The position numbers were made by a program, and so were the translations under genes. The notes beneath the pieces were generated by a model. The model searched no databases. It saw nothing but the letters and a program-made list of their open reading frames with translations, and was not told the origin of the DNA. Shown piece after piece: positions 25,687 through 33,833 of a stretch of DNA of 49,609 nt. The stretch is taken from positions 1 to 49,609 of the forward strand of contig CAKSUT010000019.1 of assembly GCA_934502885.1 (NCBI GenBank), in the 5' to 3' direction. The stretch comes from an uncultured Eubacteriales bacterium (GTDB taxonomy: Bacteria; Bacillota; Clostridia; Oscillospirales; CAG-382). Each line of letters begins with the position of its first letter. Within the stretch, counting starts at the first letter, position 1.

Positions 25687-27207
25687 TTAAGCAAACTTTG
25701 CGGCAAGAGCCATGATTTCTTCCTGAGTCGTTGTCTTTGCGTCAACCTCGCCCGAAAGCTTTCCGCCCGACATTACGAGTATGCGGTCGCACACGCCGAG
25801 AAGCTCCGGCATCTCCGACGACACCATAATGACCGTCTTTCCCTTGTTTGCAAGGTCGATTATCAGCTGATATATTTCATACTTCGCGCCGACATCGATA
25901 CCTCTTGTAGGCTCGTCAAGAAGAAGAACCGTAGGATCTGTAAGAAGCCACCGTCCGAGAATTACTTTCTGCTGGTTGCCACCCGAAAGGCTTCTTATCT
26001 TTGTCTCCTGACTCGGCGTCTTTACACGCATCGACTTTATACACCAATCGGTGCTTGCCTTCATCTTTTTCTTGCTTAAGAACGGTCCTGTCGAGTAGTT
26101 TTTGAGGCTCGCTATAGTCGTGTTCTCGCGTATATTCAGAATACCGAAAATACCCGTCGCACGCCGTTCCTCGGTGAGAAGCGCAAATCCGTTCTTTATC
26201 GACTCTCGTGCGTTTCTGTTGTGAACCTGTCTTCCGTCGAGAGTTATGGCACCCTGCTTTCTTGTCGCCGTACCGAATATGTTCTCGAGAAGTTCCGTTC
26301 TTCCCGAACCGTCAAGACCGGCGACTCCGAGTATCTCGCCCTTGTGAGCGGTGAAGGAAACATCGGAGAGCTTGGAATACATCGCCGTGAGGTGTTCGAC
26401 CTTCAAAAGCTCGTCGCCTATGACGTTGTCCTTCGGCGGATAAAGGTTAGTAAGCTCGCGTCCTACCATGAGCTTTATTATCTCGTCGGTAGTAAGTGTT
26501 GCCGCCTCTCTTGTCGCTATCCACTTTCCGTCTCTCATTATGGTGACGTCGTCCGATATACGGAGAATCTCCGCCATTTTGTGTGATATATATATTATTC
26601 CGCAGCCGCGGCTTCTCAGCATATTTATGATTTTGAAAAGGTGTTCGACCTCTTCCTCGGTGAGGGAGGAGGTGGGTTCGTCGAACACAATTATCTTTGA
26701 ATTGTACGATACCGCCTTTGCTATTTCAACCATCTGACGTTTTGAAACCGGCAGTTTGCTCATTACTGTTTTCGGATCAACGTCTATTCCGAGTTCATCG
26801 AAAATATCTTTGGTCGCACGGTACATCTTGCTTTCGCTCGTGAACGGAAGTCCCTTTGCGACCGTGGGGAAACGTCCGAGCCACATATTATCCATTACGT
26901 TGCGCTTGAGCGCCTGATTAAGCTCCTGGTGAACCATCGCAACGCCGTTTTCGAGGGCTTCCTTCGAGTTTGCGAAGTTTACCTCTTTGCCGTCAAGGTA
27001 TATATTGCCGCCGTCCTTATTGTACACGCCGAACAGACACTTCATAAGAGTCGATTTACCGGCTCCGTTTTCGCCCATGAGTGCATGAACCGTACCTGCT
27101 CTGACGGTGAGATTGGCTTTATCGAGAGCTTTGACGCCCGGGAAAGTCTTTTCTATGTTCTCCATACGAAGGAGAACCTTTTCTGAGCTGCCTGTATTAT
27201 TGGTCAT
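25687..27207 (-). CDS. mglA: Galactose/methylgalactoside ABC ATPase MglA
   Basis: A 506-residue ATPase with two ABC domains. The first has Walker A GENGAGKST (near 46) and VHALMGENG, MVHQELN and VMDNMWLGR blocks that match enterobacterial MglA closely; the second has LSGGNQQKVILGRWLL and LLLDEPTRGIDVGAKYEIY near 410-440. The degenerate second Walker A (GLDGSGRTE) is normal for this family. Start with AAGGACGAG upstream, 100 bases after mglB. Confidence 0.94.
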   Translation of the reverse strand: MTNNTGSSEKVLLRMENIEKTFPGVKALDKANLTVRAGTVHALMGENGAGKSTLMKCLFGVYNKDGGNIYLDGKEVNFANSKEALENGVAMVHQELNQALKRNVMDNMWLGRFPTVAKGLPFTSESKMYRATKDIFDELGIDVDPKTVMSKLPVSKRQMVEIAKAVSYNSKIIVFDEPTSSLTEEEVEHLFKIINMLRSRGCGIIYISHKMAEILRISDDVTIMRDGKWIATREAATLTTDEIIKLMVGRELTNLYPPKDNVIGDELLKVEHLTAMYSKLSDVSFTAHKGEILGVAGLDGSGRTELLENIFGTATRKQGAITLDGRQVHNRNARESIKNGFALLTEERRATGIFGILNIRENTTIASLKNYSTGPFLSKKKMKASTDWCIKSMRVKTPSQETKIRSLSGGNQQKVILGRWLLTDPTVLLLDEPTRGIDVGAKYEIYQLIIDLANKGKTVIMVSSEMPELLGVCDRILVMSGGKLSGEVDAKTTTQEEIMALAAKFA

Positions 27208-27240
27208 AAGAACTCGTCCTTTATCTTGGTTTTCCGCCGC

Positions 27241-27266
27241 CCGAGGCGTATGGAGTGCCGTCTCGG
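27241..27266 (-). other. Intercistronic hairpin between mglB and mglA
   Basis: Eight-pair stem (CCGAGGCG/CGTCTCGG, one G-T) with a ten-base loop and no T-run. Hairpins at this place commonly stabilise the binding-protein mRNA so that MglB exceeds MglA and MglC. Confidence 0.45.
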
Positions 27267-27307
27267 ACAGCGGATTAGGAGTGTGGAGGATTACCTGTGT
27301 TGGAGAA

Positions 27308-28372
27308 TTATTCGCCGATATAGGTTGCGTAAGGGATGTTTACTCTCCATGTTCCGATGACAGCGTCTGCGTCAAGACCGTCGAGAGCGTTTACACCCTT
27401 ATCGAAGTTGTCTGCGATAGCGGCGATAGTGCTTGCCATGCCGTCCGCATCCTGCTTTATCGTACCTACCATGGTACCCTTGCCGATAGCGTCCTTTGCG
27501 GCGTCGGTTGCGTCAACACCGAATACGGGGATGGACTTGCCGCTTCCGGTATTGTAGCCTGCGGACTGGAGACCGGAGATTGCGCCGAGAGCCATTTCGT
27601 CGTTGTTTGCTATAACAAGCTCTACCATGTTGTTGTTTGCTTCGCTGTACTGTGCAAGGATTGTACTCATATAGTCGTTAGCCGCCGCGGACGACCAAAG
27701 TCCGTTCTGGTCAACGAGGTACTTGTTGCTGTTGGAGGAGTCGTAGAACTCAATCTCGGGCTTGCCGGCTGCGGTGAGAACCTTGTTGCAGTCCTCAACA
27801 CCGTACTGAGTACGTGCTATAGCCTCCATGTTGCCCTCCTGACCCTTGAACATAACGTAGCTTATCTTGCCGTCGCCGTTGAGGTCGAGGTCGTCATAGT
27901 GTTCGAGAACGTAGTCGCCTATCATCTCGCCCTGCATATGACCTGCCATTTCGTAGTCCGTGCCGACGAATACGCACTTGTCGTAGCTGCTTACTACCGA
28001 TTCGTCTACCGAACGGTTGAAGAAGATTACGGGAATGTCCTTTGCTCTTGCCTGCTCTATAATATTCTGAGCGGCGTCATTGGAACCGGTATCGACAACG
28101 TTCACGATAAGAAGCTTTGAGCCCTTTGCGATTGCGGTCGTTACCTGTTCGGTCTGCGTGGTCTGATTGCCGTTTGCGTCATAGTTGTTGAAGGTCTTTC
28201 CGGCATCCTTGAGAATCTTGTCCATTGCGGAACGAACACTCGAGATGTATGTGTCGCTGTAGGTGTAATAGAACACGGATATCTCACCGTCGTTCGAGCC
28301 GGAGCCTGTGTTGCACGCCGTAAGGCTTACGATGCAAACAAGTGTTAATACGATTGCGAGTAGCTTTTTCAT
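27308..28372 (-). CDS. mglB: Galactose/glucose-binding lipoprotein MglB
   Basis: A 354-residue binding lipoprotein: signal peptide with lipobox LTAC (Cys20), then a type I periplasmic binding fold. It aligns by eye along its length with MglB: VIFFNRS, VGTDYEMAG, VIANNDEMALGA, VFGVDA. The calcium-binding loop DLNGDGKIS near residue 164 is kept, which is specific to the galactose/glucose-binding protein. Start after AAAAGGAGGCAACTCAA. It delivers hexose to MglC/MglA. Promoter and likely activator repeats lie directly upstream. Confidence 0.94.
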   Translation of the reverse strand: MKKLLAIVLTLVCIVSLTACNTGSGSNDGEISVFYYTYSDTYISSVRSAMDKILKDAGKTFNNYDANGNQTTQTEQVTTAIAKGSKLLIVNVVDTGSNDAAQNIIEQARAKDIPVIFFNRSVDESVVSSYDKCVFVGTDYEMAGHMQGEMIGDYVLEHYDDLDLNGDGKISYVMFKGQEGNMEAIARTQYGVEDCNKVLTAAGKPEIEFYDSSNSNKYLVDQNGLWSSAAANDYMSTILAQYSEANNNMVELVIANNDEMALGAISGLQSAGYNTGSGKSIPVFGVDATDAAKDAIGKGTMVGTIKQDADGMASTIAAIADNFDKGVNALDGLDADAVIGTWRVNIPYATYIGE

Positions 28373-28430
28373 TTGAGTTGCCTCCTTTTAATTTCGACAT
28401 TTTTTCGTTCAACCTTATGTCGTTGGCACT

Positions 28431-28497
28431 ATTATAATATATAACGCACAAAAAATGAATAGATTTTTTTATTGAGAATGTACAATTTTTTATTCAG
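28431..28497 (-). promoter_or_regulatory. mglB promoter with direct-repeat activator site
   Basis: TATAAT (28431-28436) and a weak TTCATT (28454-28459) with a 17-base spacer. Upstream lie two direct repeats, CTGAATAAAAAA (28486-28497) and CTCAATAAAAAA (28465-28476), exactly 21 bases (two helical turns) apart and ending six bases from the -35. This is the class II activator layout of AraC-type regulators; the YesN-like regulator at 22431 is the candidate. Confidence 0.65.
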
Positions 28498-28729
28498 TTG
28501 TGGGTTGAAAAATTACACCTTGTCTGCGGCAGGGATATTCGTCTTTAATATTCTGCCGTGTTTCGTTATTTGCATTCACAAAGCGAGAAATTTTCCACGA
28601 TAAATAGCATTGACATTAGCCGTGCGATGATACGCACATACACAATTTGGCATGATTTTCATGCCGACAAAAAAGAAGACGCACCGCAAAAAAGCGATAC
28701 GCCTTAAATTACATCTCATTACGTTTCGA
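28498..28729. other. Intergenic stretch before the mgl promoter region
   Basis: No gene seen; with the mgl promoter it makes up the 357 bases between mglB and the hydrogenase. It holds a hairpin CGGCAG/CTGCCG with an inner ATAT/ATAT pairing (28527-28558), a GGCATG/CATGCC hairpin (28649-28665), and the terminator of the hydrogenase gene (28668-28703). Confidence 0.5.
28668..28703 (-). terminator. Terminator of the hydrogenase cluster
   Basis: Read on the minus strand: ten-pair stem GGCGTATCGC/GCGGTGCGTC with G-T pairs, loop of six T, then TTCTTTTTTG. It lies 26 bases after the hydrogenase stop. Confidence 0.75.
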
Positions 28730-30154
28730 TTATTTAAGCACCGAAATCGCATCGGAAATGGTCTTTTCGAGAGCCTCTCTGCCGTACTTATCGACCTCGG
28801 CTTTGTTCTTTTCGCCGTGCGTTAAGCATCCTGCTCCTCCGATACAGCCGCCGACGCACGCCATACCCTCGATGAAGTTGCCGTCAAGGAGGTTCTTGCT
28901 CTTTCTTACAAGAGCTATCTTGCACTCCTCTATGCCGTCGCACGCAACGGGCTTTGCCTCGAAGTCGGTGATGTTCTGTTCGGAAAGTCCCTGCTTCACG
29001 GCGTCGGAAAGTCCGCCGCTTCTCGCAAAGATTCTGCCGTAGTACGACGCATTGTCGAGAACGTCCTCGCCGAGAGTCATAATATCGATGTCGCGGCTGT
29101 CGTAGAGTGCCTGAAGCTCTTCAAAGGTGATAACCGAATCGATATAGGGCTTTACCTCCTCCTTCTGCGCCTCCATCTTCTTTGCCGTACACGGACCGAT
29201 AAAGACAATCTTCGCAGTCTTGTCGGTCTCCTTGATGTACTTTGCAATTGTCGCCATGGGCGAGAGGTTATGCGAAATAAGCGGCACAAGGTCGGGGAAA
29301 GACTTGTGTATGTACTCCACAAACGCCGGGCAGCAGGAGCTTGTGAGGAATCCCTTTTCGGCAAGCTCACGCGACTCTGCGTATGCGACCATATCCGCAC
29401 CGAGAGCCGCCTCGATAACCGTGAAGAACCCGAGCTCCTTGAGTCCCTTTATTACCTGACCGAGTTTTGCGTAGGTAAACTGACTCGAAATCGACGGTGC
29501 GACAACGGCATAGACTTTATACTTGCTGTTGTCCTCGCTCTTTTTGATGATGTCAATGACGTCGAGGATATACGACTTGTCCATTATCGCACCGAACGGG
29601 CACTGATATACGCACGCTCCGCACGAAATGCACTTGCTGTTGTCGATAGCCGCCGCCTTGTTTTCGTTCATGGATATGGCTTTAATCTTGCAGGCGTTCT
29701 GGCAGGGTCTCTTTCTGTTGACAATAGCTGTAAACGGGCAGACCTTGGCGCACGCACCGCAGTCAACGCACTTCGACTTGTCGATATGCGCCACGTGCTG
29801 GTGGTCAAAGGAGATAGCGCCTCTCTTGCAGACGTCCTCGCACCTGTGCGCAAGACAGCCTCGGCAGGAGTTTGTGACCTCGTAGCCGCCCATCGGGCAT
29901 TCGTCGCACGCCGTCTCTATAACCTCGATGACGTTGGGATTTTCCTTGTTGCCGCCCATTGCAAGGCGTACACGGTCCGCAACTATCGCTCTTTCCTTGT
30001 AAACACAGCAGCGCATTGTCGGAGTGTTTCCGGGGACAATCTTCTTAGGAATGTCAAAGAGATTCTCGATTATCGTACCCTTCCACGCCTCTCTCGCAAC
30101 CTCGCGAAGCACCTTATATTTCAGATATTGAACCTTTGTATCGAATTTTCTCAT
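28730..30154 (-). CDS. [FeFe] hydrogenase, group B type
   Basis: A 474-residue monomeric [FeFe] hydrogenase. N-terminal iron-sulfur region (about 49-190): Cys-rich block CDECPMGGYEVTNSCRGC...CEDVC, then CVDCGACAKVCP and CISCGACVYQCP ferredoxin motifs. H-cluster domain: TSSCCP (Cys274, Cys275), GPCTAKKME (Cys322) and EGMACVGGCIGGAG (Cys433, Cys437), so all H-cluster cysteines are kept. Loss of Trp after TSCCPxW and a long N-terminal cluster region fit group B rather than the prototypical group A. Probably cytoplasmic H2 turnover with ferredoxin; the physiological direction is not known. Last gene of the hydrogenase cluster. Confidence 0.87.
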   Translation of the reverse strand: MRKFDTKVQYLKYKVLREVAREAWKGTIIENLFDIPKKIVPGNTPTMRCCVYKERAIVADRVRLAMGGNKENPNVIEVIETACDECPMGGYEVTNSCRGCLAHRCEDVCKRGAISFDHQHVAHIDKSKCVDCGACAKVCPFTAIVNRKRPCQNACKIKAISMNENKAAAIDNSKCISCGACVYQCPFGAIMDKSYILDVIDIIKKSEDNSKYKVYAVVAPSISSQFTYAKLGQVIKGLKELGFFTVIEAALGADMVAYAESRELAEKGFLTSSCCPAFVEYIHKSFPDLVPLISHNLSPMATIAKYIKETDKTAKIVFIGPCTAKKMEAQKEEVKPYIDSVITFEELQALYDSRDIDIMTLGEDVLDNASYYGRIFARSGGLSDAVKQGLSEQNITDFEAKPVACDGIEECKIALVRKSKNLLDGNFIEGMACVGGCIGGAGCLTHGEKNKAEVDKYGREALEKTISDAISVLK

Positions 30155-30179
30155 ATTTTTTCCTTTCTGCGGATTATCC

Positions 30180-31352
30180 TTAGAAGTAGCTTACCTTAAT
30201 TTTCTTTCCCATTTGCTTCAAACACTTTGAAAGCTCTTCAACAAGGTTCATCTTTATATTGAAATTGATAGGCAAATCGGGATTCTGGTGCGCCGGGTTT
30301 ATTGCTCTTCCGACGTAGAAGTTAATATCGGTCGCTTCCTCAAAGAGAAGGCGGCAGATGAGAGACGCGCCGTCACGCTTGTAACCCCAATGAACGTAGC
30401 TCTCGTTTCCGGCGAGATAGTCCTTGGCGTACTCAAGCACCTTGTTTATCGTGATGACGCCCTCCGTGACAAGATCGACACCCTCTATCTCCGCTGTCGG
30501 CGGAACATCCGAGCTTTCGTAAACAAGGCTCGGCTTTATCGGTTTGTTAAGGTACTTCGCCGCTATTGACGATGTGGTACCGCCGCAGACGATGTGTTTT
30601 CCCTCTTTCGAGAAGAACAGCGACATCATACGGTTTGCGTCGTCCCTGTTTGACGGCGGACCGAACAGAATATTTACGGGTGAGCGCTTTCTTATGCGCA
30701 CAACACACGCCGTTGCGTCGTCTCCGGGCTTTTCGCCGTAGAGCTTGAAGCATTCGTCAACGAGCATTGTGGCAAAGGTTTTTGCGGTAAAATCGTTGTA
30801 TGTGAGCGGCTCGAGAAAGTCAATTATATCCTCACGCTTCCAACCGAAATTGTACGCAATTCCGATACCGGCGTGCGGACAGCCGTCGCTCATTGCAACG
30901 ATTATATCGTTCTCGCGAAGGTCGATGACCGATTTATACACTTTCTTGCCGTCGATGTTAAGCTCTGACTTCGGGTAGTCGTAATTCTTGTTGTCGCGGA
31001 TGAGGATTATCTGCGGATTATCGTACTGTATAAGCTCCGCCTGGGTGTTGTTTATAAGGTTTATAATTGTGAAAGTCGAATACGCAACGCCTCTCACACT
31101 GCATATCGGGAGCGTCGCCGCTATTGTCGAAACGCACTCCTCAAGAGACAGCCCTGCCGCCATCATGGTCGAGATTATCTTCGAGGTGAGGGTTGAAAGT
31201 ATACTTGCCTTAACGCCGCTTCCGAGACCGTCGGCAAGCACTATGACCGACGAATCCTCTCCCCTCTCGACGATATCCACATGGTCGCCGCAAAGCTGCT
31301 CGCCATAGTGATTTATGCTTTTGTAGCCTATGTCGGCGCACAGATTATTCAT
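30180..31352 (-). CDS. SpoIIE-family PP2C-type protein phosphatase
   Basis: A 390-residue protein. The PP2C/SpoIIE core (about 20-235) shows the metal-site motifs VIVLADGLGSGVKAS and DIIVAMSDGCPHAG and, near residue 215, KPGDDATACVVRI. A C-terminal extension of about 150 residues (NILFGPPSNRDDANRMMSLF onward) is typical of the versions found beside [FeFe] hydrogenases. Its start overlaps the end of the sensory hydrogenase gene by eight bases, so the two are translationally coupled. It should remove phosphate from Ser/Thr of an unknown partner, perhaps under control of the sensory hydrogenase. No obvious anti-sigma or kinase partner lies in the same operon. Confidence 0.85.
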   Translation of the reverse strand: MNNLCADIGYKSINHYGEQLCGDHVDIVERGEDSSVIVLADGLGSGVKASILSTLTSKIISTMMAAGLSLEECVSTIAATLPICSVRGVAYSTFTIINLINNTQAELIQYDNPQIILIRDNKNYDYPKSELNIDGKKVYKSVIDLRENDIIVAMSDGCPHAGIGIAYNFGWKREDIIDFLEPLTYNDFTAKTFATMLVDECFKLYGEKPGDDATACVVRIRKRSPVNILFGPPSNRDDANRMMSLFFSKEGKHIVCGGTTSSIAAKYLNKPIKPSLVYESSDVPPTAEIEGVDLVTEGVITINKVLEYAKDYLAGNESYVHWGYKRDGASLICRLLFEEATDINFYVGRAINPAHQNPDLPINFNIKMNLVEELSKCLKQMGKKIKVSYF

Positions 31353-33036
31353 CGGCTATCGTCTCCTTGAGCTTGGTAAGCGCAATCTTCGTCTCCGCCG
31401 CAGTTTCTCCGAGAAGCGACGCTATCTCCTGTACTATGCGCATCTGCTTATCGACGACCTTGTCGGCAATCTCGACGGTCTGCTTACTTATGTTTTCCTT
31501 CTTTTCACGGGAGTTCTCCTCATCGGTGATATCCCTCATTATACAGATGAGAAGCCTGTAGCTCTTGTCGTAGACTATGGTCTGCTCAACATATTTGCCG
31601 TACTCCGCAAGGTAAACCTTCTTGTCCTTTATGCTCTTTCCGGTGTTGAGTACCTCCATAAAGAGCGTGGGGTCGAGTATTCTTACAACCTGATCGCCGA
31701 GGATATCCGAAGCACTTCTGAGGTTCATTATCTTGAGTGCGGAGGCGTTGACCTGCTGAACCTCTAACTTTTCGTTGAGAACCATAAGACCGTTGGGAGT
31801 ATTGTTTACTATGCTGTCGGAGAAGCTCTCGGCTTTGTCCTTGAGATACGGCAGACACATTGAAATCTCAGCTTTGCCCTGATATATCGCAACCGCCTTT
31901 TCACGGCAGGTGTTGTAGCCGCAGGAGCCGCAGTTGAGTTCGTCCGACGGCTTGTACTTGCCCATCTGACGGAGAATATCGTTTATCTCAAGTTCGGACG
32001 GCATAGCGGAACGTCTCTCTATAACGGAGAAGCTCTTACGAAGCGAATAGCTGTCCGGCTGTCCGACCTCAAAATCGCGCTTTCCGGCGAAATCCGATAC
32101 TGCTTTGTAGTCCTTTATGGGAGAACGATGATACTTCTCCATGACGGGACCTCCGACACAGCTTCCCACGCACGCCGACATCTCGATAAAGCACTTGTGA
32201 ATGCTTCCGTTTTCTATCTCACGCAGAGCGGCAATGCAGTTCTCAACGCCGTCCATAGCCATATAGGTGTAATTGGGATTATCCTGCGCCATTGTTTTAA
32301 GAATGCCGCCGGTTGTCGGGAAGAAACGTGCTCTTCCGTCGTCGCCTCCCTCGGGCGCAACCTCGGACGATATCGCTTCAAGATCGATTTTTGCTTCTTT
32401 CAGCCACACCGTAAGCTCGTCAAAGGTGAGTACCGCATCGACAAAGCCCTCGTAGTACGCCGCCTCGTCCTTCTTCGCAACGCACGGACCGATAAACACG
32501 GTCTTTGCGCCGGGGTGCTTTTCCTTTATCTCAAGGCAGTGTGCCTGCATGGGGGAAAGCACGTTTGCAAGAAAAGGAAGCTCCGCCGGGAAGTACTTCT
32601 GAATGAGAAGGTTTATACTGTGACAGCAGGACGAAATGATTATGTCTCTGCCGTCCTCATTGAGCATTCTCTCGTATTCGGTCTTGACTATCGTCGCACC
32701 TCTTGCCGTTTCCTCAACATCGGCAAAACCGAGACGCTTAAGAGCCTCCCTCATCACGGCGATATCCGCACCGTCGTAGTTGGCAATAAACGAAGGCGCA
32801 AGACTTACGTAAACGGGAGCGTCGCCGTTGAGAAGCACCTTTGCCTTTTCGGTTTCGTCAACAATCTGCTTTGCGTTCTGGGGACAGATTACGAAACACT
32901 GACCGCAGAGAATACACTCGTTTCCGATAATGTATGCCTGGTTGCCCGAAAATCTTATCGACTTAACGGGGCAATGACGGATACATTTATAACAGTTTTT
33001 ACAATTTGATTTTTTCAATGTCAGGCAATCCGACAT
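31345..33036 (-). CDS. Sensory [FeFe] hydrogenase with PAS domain (HydS, group C type)
   Basis: A 563-residue protein. Domains in order: two ferredoxin-type clusters (CKNCYKCIRHCP and CILCGQCFVICP, residues 12-52), H-cluster domain (SSCCHSIN with Cys137/138, GPCVAKKDE with Cys185, EMSACVGSCVGG with Cys289/293), a 4Fe-4S domain (CGSCGYNTC...CLPY, 369-394), a PAS domain (about 405-505) and a helical tail. The PAS after the cluster domain and the phosphatase neighbour mark the sensory class (TmHydS-like). Odd points: His139 replaces the Pro of TSCCP, and Ser292 replaces a Gly of GGC. It probably senses H2 or redox state and signals through PAS rather than making much H2. Confidence 0.87.
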   Translation of the reverse strand: MSDCLTLKKSNCKNCYKCIRHCPVKSIRFSGNQAYIIGNECILCGQCFVICPQNAKQIVDETEKAKVLLNGDAPVYVSLAPSFIANYDGADIAVMREALKRLGFADVEETARGATIVKTEYERMLNEDGRDIIISSCCHSINLLIQKYFPAELPFLANVLSPMQAHCLEIKEKHPGAKTVFIGPCVAKKDEAAYYEGFVDAVLTFDELTVWLKEAKIDLEAISSEVAPEGGDDGRARFFPTTGGILKTMAQDNPNYTYMAMDGVENCIAALREIENGSIHKCFIEMSACVGSCVGGPVMEKYHRSPIKDYKAVSDFAGKRDFEVGQPDSYSLRKSFSVIERRSAMPSELEINDILRQMGKYKPSDELNCGSCGYNTCREKAVAIYQGKAEISMCLPYLKDKAESFSDSIVNNTPNGLMVLNEKLEVQQVNASALKIMNLRSASDILGDQVVRILDPTLFMEVLNTGKSIKDKKVYLAEYGKYVEQTIVYDKSYRLLICIMRDITDEENSREKKENISKQTVEIADKVVDKQMRIVQEIASLLGETAAETKIALTKLKETIADE

Positions 33037-33078
33037 ATCCGGTTCACGCCTTTCTTTAAACGGTATAATGTCTTTTGC

Positions 33079-33333
33079 TTACTCCTTGCCTATTCTCGCA
33101 AGCACGTTCTTCTCGAAAAACTCGTCGAACTTCTCTTTTGTAAGTCCCGTAAACGTATCGTCGTCCACTATGACCGTCACACCCTCGCGGTTGCAGTTTC
33201 CCGTGCAGAAACAGCCGGCAAGAGTGATCTCCGTGTCGAGGCGGTTCTTTTCGATAGCGTCCTTGAAAAGCTCGACAAGGTCATGCGAGCCTTTGAGGTG
33301 ACATGAGCTTCCGACGCAGATCTGGATTATCAT
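33079..33333 (-). CDS. Thioredoxin-like [2Fe-2S] ferredoxin
   Basis: An 84-residue NuoE/HydC-like thioredoxin-fold protein. Cluster ligands: CVGSSC at residues 6-11 and AGCFCTGNC near 40-47. It begins four bases inside the gene encoded before it (ATG overlap at 33330-33333) with GGAGC upstream, and precedes hydS by 42 bases. It probably passes electrons to or from the sensory hydrogenase. It and its neighbour are paralogues. Confidence 0.85.
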   Translation of the reverse strand: MIIQICVGSSCHLKGSHDLVELFKDAIEKNRLDTEITLAGCFCTGNCNREGVTVIVDDDTFTGLTKEKFDEFFEKNVLARIGKE

Positions 33334-33572
33334 TTAAGTGCTCCTTTTACGTTCTTTTCAAAGAATTCGTCGGTGGTTTCGGGGGTTACGGAGCAGAATT
33401 TGTCGTCAACCGTTACACAGACGCCGTACTGACATTTGCCCATGCAGAAGGTTCCGGCAAGCTCGACCTTATCGTCGAGTCCGTTGTGGGAGATGAGATA
33501 CTGAAGACGCTCAACAACCTGTCTCGAGCCTTTGATATGACATGAAGAACCTATACAAACCGTTACTTTCAT
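33330..33572 (-). CDS. Thioredoxin-like [2Fe-2S] ferredoxin
   Basis: An 80-residue paralogue of the ferredoxin that follows it, with CIGSSC (6-11) and AGTFCMGKC near 40-47 as the four cluster ligands. Start with GAGGACACGG upstream. First gene of the five-gene hydrogenase signalling operon. Two tandem ferredoxins ahead of a sensory hydrogenase could form a short redox relay or serve two partners. Confidence 0.85.
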   Translation of the reverse strand: MKVTVCIGSSCHIKGSRQVVERLQYLISHNGLDDKVELAGTFCMGKCQYGVCVTVDDKFCSVTPETTDEFFEKNVKGALK

Positions 33573-33833
33573 TTTCCGTGTCCTCTTTCCTTGATGTTTT
33601 TTTAAATTTCGTGCCGAAACGCGGCACTTTTTGTCAAAAAATCACATTTACATGAAAGATCCCCACTGCGCAATGCGTAACACAAACCTTTCGGCTAAGA
33701 CCGCTTATACGATGTGCTTGCTCTGTACCGTGGGGATCTGAAAATCTTATTATGTCCGATTACGTCCCGAACATTGCCGCCGTTTCCGTAAAAGGATTAT
33801 CCGTAATACGCGGTGTCGTTCCGGGAATGTATC
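33573..33833. other. Intergenic region between the adhE operon and the ferredoxin operon
   Basis: No gene seen in 261 bases. It holds an 81-base inverted-repeat element (33658-33738) and a hairpin GTGCCG/CGGCAC (33611-33627) that would act as a terminator only on the plus strand (followed by TTTTT). No clear promoter for the minus-strand ferredoxin gene could be picked; CATAAT near 33750 is a weak -10 candidate. Confidence 0.45.
33658..33738. repeat. 81-base inverted-repeat element flanked by TGAAA direct repeats
   Basis: Perfect nine-base ends GATCCCCAC/GTGGGGATC enclose 63 bases. TGAAA occurs immediately on both sides (33653-33657 and 33739-33743), as a five-base target duplication would. 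Inside, the minus strand can form AGCACA/TGTGTT, a GAAA-loop hairpin AGCC-GAAA-GGTT and CGCA/TGCG. It is either a small non-autonomous mobile element (MITE) or a structured RNA in the leader of the ferredoxin-hydS operon. It is not a tRNA: no T-arm consensus. Confidence 0.5.

Noticed and set aside
33611..33632. Terminator of the APH-adhE operon
   Set aside because: The T-run follows the hairpin only on the plus strand, opposite to the direction of the operon.
33658..33738. tRNA gene
   Set aside because: Length and closing stem look right, but there is no T-arm consensus, no D-arm pattern and no usable anticodon arm.
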